This document shows positions 1 through 7,287 of a stretch of DNA of 47,741 nt, one piece after another. Below the pieces are notes generated by a model. That model did not search any database and was not told the origin of the DNA. It saw nothing but the letters and a program-made list of their open reading frames with translations. Both the position numbers and the translations under genes were made by a program. Where the stretch lies: contig CALWXG010000014.1 of assembly GCA_944385435.1 (NCBI GenBank), forward strand, positions 1-47,741, read 5' to 3'. Source of the stretch: an uncultured Oscillospiraceae bacterium. Its GTDB lineage: Bacteria > Bacillota > Clostridia > Oscillospirales > Oscillospiraceae. Each line of letters opens with the position of its first letter. Position 1 is the first letter of the stretch.

Positions 1-807
1 GCCAAGCTGGTGGTGTTCTGCAACGCCGTGGAGGACAACCCCTTTATGGCCGGCGCCTTCCACGGCGTGGGAGAGGCCGAGCGGGTCATCAACGTGGGCG
101 TGTCCGGCCCCGGCGTGGTGTACCACGCCCTCCAGTCCGTGAAGGGGCAACCCTTTGACGTGGTGGCCGAGACCATCAAGAAGACCGCCTTCCAGGTCAC
201 CCGTATGGGCCAGCTGGTGGCCCGGGAGGCCAGCGCCCGGCTGAACGTGCCCTTCGGCATCGTGGACCTGTCCCTAGCCCCCACCCCCGCCGTGGGCGAC
301 AGCGTGGCCCGGATTCTGGAGGAGATGGGCCTGGAGGTGTGCGGCACCCACGGCACCACCGCCGCCCTGGCCCTCCTGAATGATGCGGTAAAGAAGGGCG
401 GCGTCATGGCCAGCTCCAGCGTGGGCGGCCTGTCCGGCGCCTTCATCCCGGTGAGCGAGGACGAGGGCATGATCGCCGCCGCCCAGTCCGGCGCCCTCTC
501 CCTGGACAAACTGGAGGCCATGACCTGCGTGTGCTCCGTGGGCCTGGACATGATCGCCGTGCCCGGGGACACCTCCGCCGCCACCATCTCCGCCATCATC
601 GCCGACGAGGCGGCCATCGGCATGGTGAACACCAAGACCACCGCCGTGCGCATCATCCCCGCCCCCGGCAAGAAAGTTGGGGACACGGTGGAGTTCGGCG
701 GCCTGCTGGGCTCCGCCCCCGTGATGCCCTGCCACACCGGCTCCGCCGAGGAGTTCGTGGCCCGGGGCGGCCGCATCCCGGCGCCCATGCACAGCCTGAA
801 AAACTGA
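1..807 (+). CDS. PFL family protein (DUF711/UPF0210), C-terminal part
   Basis: The reading frame is open from the first base, so the gene begins outside the window; 268 codons are visible of a family that is usually about 450 residues. The visible part has the glycine- and alanine-rich signature stretches of the DUF711/UPF0210 family (for example [27 protein letters not shown], and [23 protein letters not shown] at the C-terminus). Members are soluble proteins related in sequence to pyruvate formate-lyase-like folds; their biochemical role is not established and I do not assign one. The gene is followed directly by a strong hairpin terminator, so it closes its own transcription unit and is independent of the convergent glycolipid genes downstream. 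Family assignment is from recognition of the conserved C-terminal half. Confidence 0.85.
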   Translation, partial: AKLVVFCNAVEDNPFMAGAFHGVGEAERVINVGVSGPGVVYHALQSVKGQPFDVVAETIKKTAFQVTRMGQLVAREASARLNVPFGIVDLSLAPTPAVGDSVARILEEMGLEVCGTHGTTAALALLNDAVKKGGVMASSSVGGLSGAFIPVSEDEGMIAAAQSGALSLDKLEAMTCVCSVGLDMIAVPGDTSAATISAIIADEAAIGMVNTKTTAVRIIPAPGKKVGDTVEFGGLLGSAPVMPCHTGSAEEFVARGGRIPAPMHSLKN

Positions 808-830
808 ATTTTCTCCCATACAACGTACAA

Positions 831-868
831 ACCCGGTACCGTTCCTTTGCGAGCGGTACCGGGTTTTC
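831..868 (+). terminator. Rho-independent terminator after the PFL-family gene
   Basis: Perfect 10-bp inverted repeat ACCCGGTACC (831-840) / GGTACCGGGT (855-864) with a 14-nt loop, followed by a short T tract. It sits between two convergent genes and probably serves mainly the plus-strand gene. Confidence 0.8.
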
Positions 869-885
869 CATGAAATCAAAGAAAT

Positions 886-1950
886 TCAGGCGGCCTGCTT
901 CTCCCCGCCTGCCGGCTCTTCCCGTGCCGGGCGGTCCCTGTGCCGGCACAGGTGGCCCACCCCAGTGACCGCTCCGGTGGCTAGCAACACCAGATAGCAG
1001 CTCACCGTCCGGGTGAGAATCATGGCCGGCGCCACCAGGGCCGTGCCGAACATCGTCCGGAAGCCCCGGAGGAATACGTTCTCCGCCGCTCCGGCGGCGC
1101 CGGGCAGGGGCAGATAGCCCACCGAGAGCGAACACAGCACCTGCAGGGAGAACATCTGCCACAGGGAGGCGCCTTCCAGGCCGAAGGACAGATAGACCAG
1201 ATAGGGAATGAGGTAGCTGCACCCCAGCTGCCCCAGGCTGAGCAGATACACCTTGGGCAGCAGACCGGGGGTCTTGCGGATGACCACCGCGCCCTGGCGG
1301 TAGCCGCTGATGTAGTTGTCCAGCTTTTCCTCCCACTTTTCCCGGTCCAGGGAGGGCCGGGCCCTCACGGCCAGACGGATCCCGAACCGGCACAGCCTCC
1401 GGGCCGGGTTGGGCAGGAAAAGGAAGAGAATCATCGCAACGTTGAGCACCACGAACACGGTGAACCCCACCCCCAGCAGAAAGCCCACCTGTCCGCCCAG
1501 CTGCTCGGTGAGGCCGCCGCCGGTGCACAGGGCCAGCACTCCATAGGTGAGGATGGCGGTGTGGTAGCCGATGGTGACCAGCAGCATGTCAATGGTGCCG
1601 TTGGCCACGCTCACACCGTCCCGGTTCATGTAGTACACCTGGGCGGGCTGTCCCCCGGTGGCCGATGGGGTGATGTTGCTGAAAAAGAATCCGGTGGCGG
1701 AGTAAAAATAACATCTCCGGAAGGGCTGCGGACTGCCCAGTGCCCGCAGGATGCTGTGGGTGGCCTTGGCCTCAAAGCCCAGGAACAGGGCCATCACTCC
1801 GGCGCCCAGCACCAGGAACCGCCCGTCCGCGCCGAGGATGGCCCGGGCCAGCTCCTCCGGCGTCTGCCCCTTCAATATGGTGTATACCGTCCACGCCAGC
1901 AGGGCGGCCATCCCCGCCACGCAGATCAGATTGCGTTTCTTCACGCGCAT
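886..1950 (-). CDS. Flippase-like / lysylphosphatidylglycerol synthase TM-region family membrane protein
   Basis: 354-residue polytopic membrane protein of the LPG_synthase_TM / UPF0104 'flippase-like domain' family (the MprF N-terminal domain type). Hydrophobic helices alternate along the whole length; the family-typical stretch with FFFSNITPSATGGQPAQ lies near residue 100, followed by further helices and a C-terminal helix block with GYLPLPGAAGAAENVF. I start it at the ATG at 1948-1950 (protein MRVKKRN...) because a GGGAGG ribosome site lies just upstream; a longer frame would begin inside the neighbouring gene. It overlaps the glycolipid synthase gene by 10 bp, so the two are translationally coupled. 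Family members are thought to move lipids or lipid-linked sugars between leaflets; here the obvious but unproven partner is the glycolipid made by the upstream gene. Confidence 0.8.
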   Translation of the reverse strand: MRVKKRNLICVAGMAALLAWTVYTILKGQTPEELARAILGADGRFLVLGAGVMALFLGFEAKATHSILRALGSPQPFRRCYFYSATGFFFSNITPSATGGQPAQVYYMNRDGVSVANGTIDMLLVTIGYHTAILTYGVLALCTGGGLTEQLGGQVGFLLGVGFTVFVVLNVAMILFLFLPNPARRLCRFGIRLAVRARPSLDREKWEEKLDNYISGYRQGAVVIRKTPGLLPKVYLLSLGQLGCSYLIPYLVYLSFGLEGASLWQMFSLQVLCSLSVGYLPLPGAAGAAENVFLRGFRTMFGTALVAPAMILTRTVSCYLVLLATGAVTGVGHLCRHRDRPAREEPAGGEKQAA

Positions 1951-3014
1951 ACCGCCTCCCGTTCCAGTGCGCTCACCACGGCGCAGGCCGCATTCCGGCA
2001 CAGCTCCGCCGCCATCTTCTCCATGGCCCGTTCCATACCGGCCAGCAGCTCCCGGTCGTAAATGGTCTCCCGGATGGCCGCCAGACAGGCCTCTTCCTCC
2101 ATGGCCGCCACCCGGGCCATGCCGTGGCTGACCAGGAACCGGGCGTTTTCCCGCTCCTGTTCCAGGAACGGCTCCCAGGCCAGCATGGGCAGCCGGGCCG
2201 CAATGGCCTCGAAGGTGGTAATGCCCCCCGGCTTGGACAGCATCAGGTGCGCCCGGCCCATGTATTCCGGCACCCGGTCGGTGAAGGGCACCGCTTCAAT
2301 CTGTTCGTATCTCCCGGCCAGCCGGCGGTACAGCCGGTCATTCTTCCCGGTGAGAATGGTGGTATGTACCCCCTCCAGACCATTGAGCGCCTCGTAGAAG
2401 GAGTTGTTCCGGGGCATCAGGCCCAGGCCGCCGCCCATGATGAGCAGCTCCCGGGGCCCCTCCTGGCTGCGGGCCGCCCGGCCGAAGTCCGCCTTGACGG
2501 GGATGCCGCTGACCAGGATTCGCTCCGGATCCACACCCTTGGCCATCAGCGCCGCCCGCACGTTGGGGGAGGGCACCAGATAGCAGTCCGTGCCCGGGTG
2601 AATCCACTCGCTGTGGCTGGTCACATCGGTGATGCAGGTGATCAGGGGTACGCGGCCCCCCTCGTCCCGCTTGTACCGGGATACCACGCAGGAGCACACC
2701 GGATGGGTGGACAGGATCACATCCGGGCGGACTGTGCCCAACAGTTCGCCCAGCCTGCACCGGAGCAGGCTGACCATGGGCACCTCATTGTCCACATTTC
2801 TGGTCAGGCGGTGATAGGCATTGTACAGCCCGCCCATGTGGGTCACCAGAAAGCTGAAGCCCCAATACATGGAGGGAGCCAGCTCCGGCAGGGCATAGTC
2901 AAAGAAATCCACCAGGACCGCCTTGTGTCCTTCCGCCTCCAGCTGTCCGGCCAGGGACTGGGAGGCAGACCAGTGGCCCATGCCAAATTTCCCGGTAAGT
3001 ATCAGAATCTCCAC
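1941..3014 (-). CDS. Monogalactosyldiacylglycerol synthase-like processive glycosyltransferase (GT28)
   Basis: 357-residue GT-B glycosyltransferase of the MGDG synthase / UgtP family, which transfers hexose from UDP-sugar to diacylglycerol at the cytoplasmic face of the membrane. Visible features: N-terminal MEILILTGKFGMGHWSAS (family G-x-GH loop, residues 10-15), the N-domain stretch DVILSTHPVCS near residue 100, the linker ITDVTSHSEWIHPGTDCYLVPS, and the C-terminal UDP-sugar-binding part with LMLSKPGGITTFEAIAA. Start ATG at 3012-3014 is preceded by GAGGAGGAT. Likely product is a mono- or diglycosyl diacylglycerol; the sugar cannot be told from sequence. Upstream DNA carries three 11-bp-spaced TTAAG repeats and a TATAAT box, suggesting induction by phosphate limitation, when glycolipids can replace phospholipids. 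Confidence 0.85.
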   Translation of the reverse strand: MEILILTGKFGMGHWSASQSLAGQLEAEGHKAVLVDFFDYALPELAPSMYWGFSFLVTHMGGLYNAYHRLTRNVDNEVPMVSLLRCRLGELLGTVRPDVILSTHPVCSCVVSRYKRDEGGRVPLITCITDVTSHSEWIHPGTDCYLVPSPNVRAALMAKGVDPERILVSGIPVKADFGRAARSQEGPRELLIMGGGLGLMPRNNSFYEALNGLEGVHTTILTGKNDRLYRRLAGRYEQIEAVPFTDRVPEYMGRAHLMLSKPGGITTFEAIAARLPMLAWEPFLEQERENARFLVSHGMARVAAMEEEACLAAIRETIYDRELLAGMERAMEKMAAELCRNAACAVVSALEREAVCA

Positions 3015-3067
3015 GGCTCATCCTCCTCATTCCGGCGCGGCGGCTGCGCGATCCGGTCTTGAGTTGG

Positions 3068-3133
3068 ATTATAAACTGGATTTCTTAGCTTTCCCGGAGG
3101 ATTCCCTTAAGTTTCTCTTAAGCCGGCTTTAAG
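3068..3133 (-). promoter_or_regulatory. Candidate promoter with three 11-bp-spaced direct repeats (Pho-box-like) for the glycolipid genes
   Basis: On the minus strand a perfect -10 box TATAAT lies at 3073-3068, about 55 bp ahead of the glycolipid synthase ATG. There is no good -35 at the expected spacing, which fits an activated promoter. TTAAG occurs at 3107-3111, 3118-3122 and 3129-3133, exactly 11 bp apart, beginning 34 bp upstream of the -10. Tandem 11-bp half-sites in this position are typical of PhoB/PhoP-type (OmpR family) activators. Binding is inference. Confidence 0.5.
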
Positions 3134-3284
3134 TTTCTCTGTCCACAATTCTCTTTTCTCATTAACATTCCGTTTCAAGCCCCAGTTGTCCTAAATTCTC
3201 CGCTTTCTTTGCTTCGTCATCATATGATTAAGGCGTCAAAAGGGTATGACCGAAAGAGCCCTATCCGAATTTGCAGGCTTAATT

Positions 3285-3665
3285 GGGGAGATATTTATCT
3301 TCTCCTGTACGTCTGCTTTTTGAGTATAATATTCCGGTATTTCCGGTAGTTATAGTAGGCATTCGGATAAATCTGCCTCATCTACAATACAAGGTTCGGG
3401 CAGTATTGGACTTTGGTCTTGTGAGGCAGACCTGTCCGACCTGCATTGCCTTATATGCGATTTCTGTCCGTCGGACCGGGAGTTTGCCCGTTTCGGCACT
3501 TCGCAGCCTCCACATCCGGCTTCCTTCAGATTCCATCTCACGATGGACACCCTTGCCTTTGGCTAACAGTTCCTTCTGCCATATCTGTAGTGGACTTTCA
3601 CCTCCAAGTTATTGCCCATGCCAAACGCACTGCAAAAGCGATGCGCGCCCGCATGGGTAGCGCAC
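3285..3665 (-). mobile_element. Group II intron remnant (5' domain I only)
   Basis: The minus strand matches the conserved 5' part of bacterial group II introns: a GTGCG 5' end, then AACTTGGAGGTGAAAGTCC, then GGCAAGGGTGTCCATCGTGA and ATCTGAAGGAAGC, in the right order. The 5' boundary is placed at 3665, where GTGCGCT is followed by a CCCATGC...GCATGGG stem; a second GTGCG at 3630 is an alternative. No intron-encoded reverse transcriptase and no domain V/VI are recognisable, so the element is 3'-truncated; the limit near 3285 is approximate. A small ORF on this strand is a fortuitous reading of the intron RNA. Confidence 0.75.
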
Positions 3666-3904
3666 CGGCATCTTTGGGCTGAACTTCAATGTTCATAGAT
3701 TTTGCCTTTCTTATCCTGTGCGGTGATATCCAGCCGTACCGACCGGCCACGCAAATTCTTGAACGAGTTCTGCGTTTCCACCTTGGTGACGCTCAAATCC
3801 TCATCCTGCAGCAATGTGCGGATCAGGAACTGTGTACAGCCAATGTCCTGAAAGACTGCGCTCATGAATGTATTCGATCAAGCGAAACTGTTGAATTTGG
3901 TCAT
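3666..3904 (-). pseudogene. Rpn-family PD-(D/E)XK nuclease/transposase, N-terminal fragment
   Basis: Read on the minus strand from the ATG at 3902-3904, the translation contains NTFMSAVFQDI, then FLIRTLLQDED, then SFKNLRGRSVRLDITAQDKK and (after a one-base slip near 3692) DIEVQPKDAG, which is the N-terminal third of the Rpn/PDDEXK_2 family including the D...ExQ catalytic surroundings. An in-frame TGA at 3878-3880, the frameshift, and loss of everything after about 85 codons at the intron boundary show it is dead. The family includes recombination-promoting nucleases often carried as mobile or selfish genes. The group II intron probably inserted into this gene, after which deletion removed the 3' parts of both. 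Confidence 0.65.
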
Positions 3905-3950
3905 AGTAGGGGTATCCTCTTCCCCTATTTTCCCTGGGACGGAATGTGGG

Positions 3951-4310
3951 TCAACGTTCACCCACCAGGTATCTCTGTATGGCAGCAAGGACTCTTTCTG
4001 CAGCTGCTGCCTGATCTATTGCCATCTGCTCTGTGATCTCTGCGAAATCATCGTAATCTGCCTTCTCGCGAGTGTTGAACGCAATGCGGATCAGTTTGGA
4101 AATCTCCTTGTCGAAAACCCCCGCCTTTACATATATCTGGTTAAAGTGAGCGATGATACCGGAGTGCTTAGATGAGTCAAATCCGTCCAGCGCTGTTACC
4201 GCCCGGAGCCCGTGGAAGATCGCATAATAGGAACGGTTGACCGAAGACTCAACCCGCCCTTCGGCCAACAATGCCTTTGCATCAGCCAATGTCTCCTGAG
4301 CACGTTTCAT
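3951..4310 (-). CDS. HEPN-domain protein (toxin partner of MNT-type nucleotidyltransferase)
   Basis: 119-residue all-helical HEPN protein (PF05168-like). Key features are NRSYYAIFH at residues 25-33, giving the R-x6-H arrangement (R26, H33) expected of HEPN RNases, then LDGFDSSKHSGIIAHFNQIYVK and the C-terminal TREKADYDDF. HEPN partners of MNT proteins act as RNases held inactive by AMPylation. The annotated ATG at 4308-4310 follows an in-frame TAG (4314-4316). The eleven codons upstream of that TAG, read from a GTG at 4347-4349, look like the normal family N-terminus leading into MKRAQETL, so the natural start probably overlapped the MNT gene and was cut off by a nonsense mutation. The protein made from the internal ATG may still be nearly full length. 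Confidence 0.8.
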   Translation of the reverse strand: MKRAQETLADAKALLAEGRVESSVNRSYYAIFHGLRAVTALDGFDSSKHSGIIAHFNQIYVKAGVFDKEISKLIRIAFNTREKADYDDFAEITEQMAIDQAAAAERVLAAIQRYLVGER

Positions 4311-4333
4311 GCGCTAGTCCGAAAGTTCCCGTC

Positions 4334-4660
4334 TCAGGCGGTCTTCCACAACACTACCCCCTCTGTCTGGATATTTTGATAAAATGGCAGAACATTCTGA
4401 AGCCTGGCAAAACGCTCTGCATCAATATCCACTATAGAGAACAATTTGTTATACTTCAGATCCATATCAGTCAAAAAATCTTGAAGGCGATCCAGTGTTT
4501 GGGTATCGACTTTGCTGTTCAGGATTAGGGCGATATCCACGTCGGAGTCTGCCTCCTGGGTCCCGCGGGCATAGGAACCATATAGAATCACTGCGTCCAA
4601 AGGATCCCCAATGATATCGGCAGCCTTTGCGGCAAGTTCCATCAGATCTTTTCGCTCCAT
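4334..4660 (-). CDS. MNT-type minimal nucleotidyltransferase (antitoxin of the MNT/HEPN pair)
   Basis: 108-residue protein with the nucleotidyltransferase signature GS-x10-D-x-D (G28, S29, D40, D42) followed by an IALIL strand. This is the MNT family; in characterised MntA/HepT systems it adds AMP to a tyrosine of the HEPN toxin and so neutralises it. I choose the ATG at 4658-4660 (protein MERKDL...) because an AAAGGTGG ribosome site precedes it; the longer frame upstream has none. The HEPN gene follows directly, and the original HEPN start overlapped the end of this gene by about 16 bp. The pair sits next to the Rpn and intron scar, in a region that looks like an accumulation point for acquired DNA. 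Confidence 0.85.
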   Translation of the reverse strand: MERKDLMELAAKAADIIGDPLDAVILYGSYARGTQEADSDVDIALILNSKVDTQTLDRLQDFLTDMDLKYNKLFSIVDIDAERFARLQNVLPFYQNIQTEGVVLWKTA

Positions 4661-4753
4661 ATTCCGCACCACCTTTCGATTATAGTATACCATACCAGGC
4701 GTAAAAATAAAGGGTCAATCATTCCAGGCTTTTCCCTTCAGGCACCTATCTCT

Positions 4754-4784
4754 TCCCGGATGTAGTGACAACATATATCCGGGA
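4754..4784 (-). terminator. Possible terminator/hairpin after the phosphopantetheinyl transferase gene
   Basis: 8-bp inverted repeat TCCCGGAT (4754-4761) / ATCCGGGA (4777-4784) located just past the stop of the minus-strand gene at 4801. The following minus-strand bases are purine-rich, not a T run, so termination is uncertain. Confidence 0.4.
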
Positions 4785-4800
4785 GTTTAAGTTAAGCTGC

Positions 4801-5343
4801 CTAAGTTTCTCTCTCCCGGACGCCGACTGCTCCCTCCACCTCTTCCGGGCTCAGCCAGCAGATCTCCTCCGGCGGAGTGTCCTCACAGCACACGCAGGCC
4901 CTCCAGTCTATTCCCGCATAGTCCCGCTGGAAACAGCCCTCCGGTCTCTCCACCCGGCGGGGCGGGTAGAGGGGGAGATCCTCCTTCTTGCACCAGCTCT
5001 CCTTCCGCGTCCACAGGCGGGTGAAGTCCTCCCAGCTGCCGTCAAAGCAGGCCAGCTCCTCCCCGCTGAGGGCAAACGCGGGCAGACCCGGGCGATGGGG
5101 GCGCACCAGCTCGATATCCACCCCCACCCTGCCCGCGTCAGACAGGGCGCACAGGGCGAGACCGCCGCTGTGGGACAGGGACAGCCATCGGTCCGCCCAG
5201 CCGGAAAAATAGGGCTTGCCCCGGGGGCTGCACATCAGTTCCGGCACTTCCTCCCAACCCCAGGCCAGCTGCACCGCCCGGCGCAGCAGCGGCCGGGACA
5301 GAGCTCTGCCGTCCCCGCCCCGCGCACCGAAAATCACCGTCAT
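4801..5343 (-). CDS. 4'-phosphopantetheinyl transferase (Sfp/HetI type)
   Basis: 180-residue Sfp-type transferase that moves phosphopantetheine from CoA to a serine of acyl or peptidyl carrier proteins in the cytoplasm. Diagnostic motifs: GVDIE at residues 74-78 (metal-binding D76 and E78) and WTRKESWCKK at 111-120 (E115, K119), with an upstream LSLSHSGG stretch in the usual place. It is short for the Sfp family (about 220-240) and resembles the compact bacterial versions. Start at ATG 5341-5343 (MTVIFG...) has GGAGAG upstream; the longer frame would run into the terminator hairpin. No carrier-protein or synthase gene is in the window, so its target is unknown; it could serve fatty acid synthesis or a secondary-metabolite cluster elsewhere. 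Confidence 0.85.
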   Translation of the reverse strand: MTVIFGARGGDGRALSRPLLRRAVQLAWGWEEVPELMCSPRGKPYFSGWADRWLSLSHSGGLALCALSDAGRVGVDIELVRPHRPGLPAFALSGEELACFDGSWEDFTRLWTRKESWCKKEDLPLYPPRRVERPEGCFQRDYAGIDWRACVCCEDTPPEEICWLSPEEVEGAVGVRERET

Positions 5344-5378
5344 GGCCTTCTCTCTCCTCTCCTCGCCTGAAAACAGGC

Positions 5379-5420
5379 AAAAAAGCACCGCCGACCCCGT
5401 CTTTCCCGGTCCGGCGGCGC
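5379..5420 (-). terminator. Rho-independent terminator after the nitroreductase gene
   Basis: Minus-strand GC-rich stem formed by 5420-5410 and 5395-5385 (GCGCCGCCGG pairing with TCGGCGGTGC, two G-T pairs), followed directly by six T (A run at 5379-5384). It separates the nitroreductase from the phosphopantetheinyl transferase gene starting 36 bp on. Confidence 0.7.
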
Positions 5421-5451
5421 GTGTATTTCCTTGTCCCGGCTCCCGGACGGC

Positions 5452-6015
5452 TCACTCCACCCAGTTGACACAGCCCTCCCGGCGGGGCGCCGGAGTGGGT
5501 GCGTCTGCGCCGTAGCCGATGGCCAGCGCCAGGTTGGGGGTATATCCCTCCGGAATTCCCAGTTCCCGACGCAGCTGCGCCCCCTGCTCGCCCAGCAGGC
5601 AGGGCACAAAGGAGGCAATGTAGCAGGTGTTCAGCCCCAGGCTCTCCGCAGCCAGCGCCATGTTCTCCACCGCGTTGGCGCAGTCCACGTCCGCGAATTT
5701 GCGTCCGGGCTCACCGGACATGAGCACGGCGCAGGGCGCGCCCCGGAAACTGTCAAACCGGCCGGAGGCCGCCTCCTCCTTCAGCGTGGCGGGCACATTG
5801 GGATCCGAAGCAACCAGCTTGGCGTTGGCCTCGGAAATCCGGTCCAGCACCTTCCGGTCCGTCACCACAGTGAAGTGCCAGGTCTGCAGCCCCATGGCGC
5901 TGGGCGCATAGCGGCCGCAGTCCACAATCTGCTCCAGCAATTCCCGGGGTACCGGCTGTTTCTCATATTTCCGCACGGCGCGGCGGGTCAGAATGGTCTC
6001 AATAACCGGATTCAT
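5452..6015 (-). CDS. Nitroreductase-family FMN oxidoreductase
   Basis: 187-residue NAD(P)H:FMN oxidoreductase of the nitroreductase superfamily. The N-terminus TILTRRAVRKYEKQPVP holds the FMN-phosphate-binding RR-x-x-R-x-(F/Y) segment, APSAMGLQTWHF (around residues 38-50) is the conserved FMN loop, and GLNTCYI and the GYGADAP ending are typical of the second half. Such enzymes reduce nitroaromatics, quinones or flavins by hydride transfer; the substrate cannot be named. It lies 18 bp after the HxlR regulator gene and ends at a terminator, so the two form a small operon. HxlR regulators often control redox or electrophile-responsive nitroreductases, which fits this pairing. Confidence 0.85.
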   Translation of the reverse strand: MNPVIETILTRRAVRKYEKQPVPRELLEQIVDCGRYAPSAMGLQTWHFTVVTDRKVLDRISEANAKLVASDPNVPATLKEEAASGRFDSFRGAPCAVLMSGEPGRKFADVDCANAVENMALAAESLGLNTCYIASFVPCLLGEQGAQLRRELGIPEGYTPNLALAIGYGADAPTPAPRREGCVNWVE

Positions 6016-6033
6016 GGCAGTCAGGCTCCTTCC

Positions 6034-6486
6034 TCAATCCTTGGATTTGTAGTCCCGCACCTCACCGGCGGGCACCTCGTAGTTCTCCATCACGTCCTGC
6101 AGCGCGTCCATATATTTTTTGGACTTGTGCACCACAAAGGCGTCCGGGTCAATGGGCATGTCCAGCTCGTCCATCCGGCGCACGCTCCAGATGTACAGCG
6201 CGTCCAGCGCCGGCATCAAACGCTTGCCCGCATCCGTCAGCTCATAGGAGACCTTGGGCGGCACCACATCGTAGGCGATGCGCTTGACCAGCCCGTCGTC
6301 CACCAGCTCCTTAAGCTGCTGGCTGAGCACCTTTTCCGACAGAGGAAACACCCGCACCGCATAGTTGAATCGGATCGATCCGAAGGTGTCGATTTCATGC
6401 AGAATCGTCATCTTCCATTTCCCGCCGATGCACTGCCTGATATAGTGGTAAGGATTCATCGCCTGTTTCCCGTCCGATGCTCCCAT
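6034..6486 (-). CDS. HxlR-family winged-helix transcriptional regulator
   Basis: 150-residue HxlR (MarR-like) regulator. The conserved IGGKWKMTILHEI segment, SIRFNYAVR, the recognition-helix region LSEKVLSQQLKELVDDGLV and the wing VPPKVSYELTDAGKRL are all present in order. A C-terminal helix follows that would serve dimerisation. The ATG at 6484-6486 has AGGGGG seven bases upstream, so the longer N-terminus is kept; a second ATG nine codons in is possible. The gene is transcribed away from the cupin/phloroglucinol operon and shares a roughly 385-bp intergenic region with it, containing palindromic ACTTAC/GTAAGT half-sites. It probably regulates itself, the nitroreductase and perhaps the divergent operon. 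Confidence 0.85.
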   Translation of the reverse strand: MGASDGKQAMNPYHYIRQCIGGKWKMTILHEIDTFGSIRFNYAVRVFPLSEKVLSQQLKELVDDGLVKRIAYDVVPPKVSYELTDAGKRLMPALDALYIWSVRRMDELDMPIDPDAFVVHKSKKYMDALQDVMENYEVPAGEVRDYKSKD

Positions 6487-6663
6487 TCGTTTTCCCCCTT
6501 TTTGTTTCGGAATTTGACCTTTCGGCCCATTTCCGGCAAATCTGTGGGGGAATTATATCATACTTTTCCTCCCCTTTCAACCCTTCGGTTTGACCACGGC
6601 GCCGTGCAGTTCCAACAGAAGTAGAAGTTTTCGCCTTTTTCTTGTGCACATTTCATATATCAT

Positions 6664-6692
6664 ATAGTAATTTCCGCTAATGGATACCGCAA
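6664..6692 (-). promoter_or_regulatory. Predicted promoter of the HxlR-nitroreductase operon
   Basis: Minus-strand TTGCGG (6692-6687), 17-bp spacer, TACTAT (6669-6664). It gives a leader of roughly 170 nt before the HxlR ATG at 6486. Nothing else coding is seen in that leader. Confidence 0.55.
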
Positions 6693-6700
6693 TTTCTTGG

Positions 6701-6765
6701 TGTTATATAACAAAAAATGACACTTACTTTTTGGTAAGTAGACACCTCCGGGTAGGTCACTTACC
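6701..6765. promoter_or_regulatory. Candidate operator cluster between divergent promoters
   Basis: A perfect 12-bp palindrome TGTTATATAACA lies at 6701-6712. ACTTAC (6722-6727) and GTAAGT (6734-6739) form an inverted repeat around a TTTTTG centre, and a third half-site ACTTACC lies at 6759-6765. HxlR-family proteins bind dyads of this general look, and the sites fall between the two predicted promoters. Which regulator binds is inference. Confidence 0.5.
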
Positions 6766-6777
6766 AGATAGTCGGTA

Positions 6778-6806
6778 TTGCATATTCCGCAAAAGAATTC
6801 TATTAT
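6778..6806 (+). promoter_or_regulatory. Predicted sigma-A promoter of the cupin/phloroglucinol operon
   Basis: TTGCAT (6778-6783), 17-bp spacer, TATTAT (6801-6806), about 65 bp before the cupin ATG at 6871. It lies just downstream of the ACTTAC/GTAAGT operator-like repeats. Confidence 0.65.
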
Positions 6807-6870
6807 ATAAGCAGAGTGAAAGCCTGGTTGACAGGCATGCCAAACTCACATCAAGAAAGGACGATTCATC

Positions 6871-7221
6871 ATGATCAAGAGAACCCCTGCGGACCTCCAG
6901 CCTTATGAGGCAGCCGGTCACTTCGGCGTGACCTGCAAGCGCTATCACGGCAAGAACGAGACCGGCGCCACCAAGTTCTGGATCGGCGTTTCCGAGTTCG
7001 AGCCCGGCGGCGGCGCTGTGTGGGCCTACGAGGACAACCCCCTGGAGAAGGTTTACTTCGTGCTGGAGGGCGAGATGACCGTCACCGATAAGGACGGCAA
7101 TAAGTATGTGATTCATCCCATGGAATCCATCAGCTTCCCGCCCAACGAGGGCCGCGGCCTGAAGAACGAGAGCGACAAGCCCGCCAAGATGCTGGTCATC
7201 ATCAACTATCCTGACGCCTGA
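6871..7221 (+). CDS. Small single-domain cupin protein
   Basis: 116-residue single cupin barrel. The sequence GGGAVWAYEDNPLEKVYFVLEGEM resembles cupin motif 1 and a second motif follows around HPMESISFPPNEG, but the usual metal-binding G(X)5HXH pattern is replaced (WAYED), so a classical metal site is doubtful. Start ATG at 6871 follows GAAAGGA. It is the first gene of the operon, 66 bp before the SDR gene, and shares that operon's strongly selected codon use (CGC/CGT for arginine, few CGG), suggesting high expression. It could act on a substrate feeding the pathway, bind a ligand as a sensor, or assist a hydrolytic step; the function is not known to me. Confidence 0.75.
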   Translation: MIKRTPADLQPYEAAGHFGVTCKRYHGKNETGATKFWIGVSEFEPGGGAVWAYEDNPLEKVYFVLEGEMTVTDKDGNKYVIHPMESISFPPNEGRGLKNESDKPAKMLVIINYPDA

Positions 7222-7287
7222 TTTCCCGCACTCTACAGAATCTGACTTTCAATGATTGCAAACACATATATTTAGGAGGAATTTACC

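Noticed and set aside
3350-3550. Small cysteine-containing ORF on the minus strand
   Set aside because: It is a chance reading of group II intron domain I RNA sequence.
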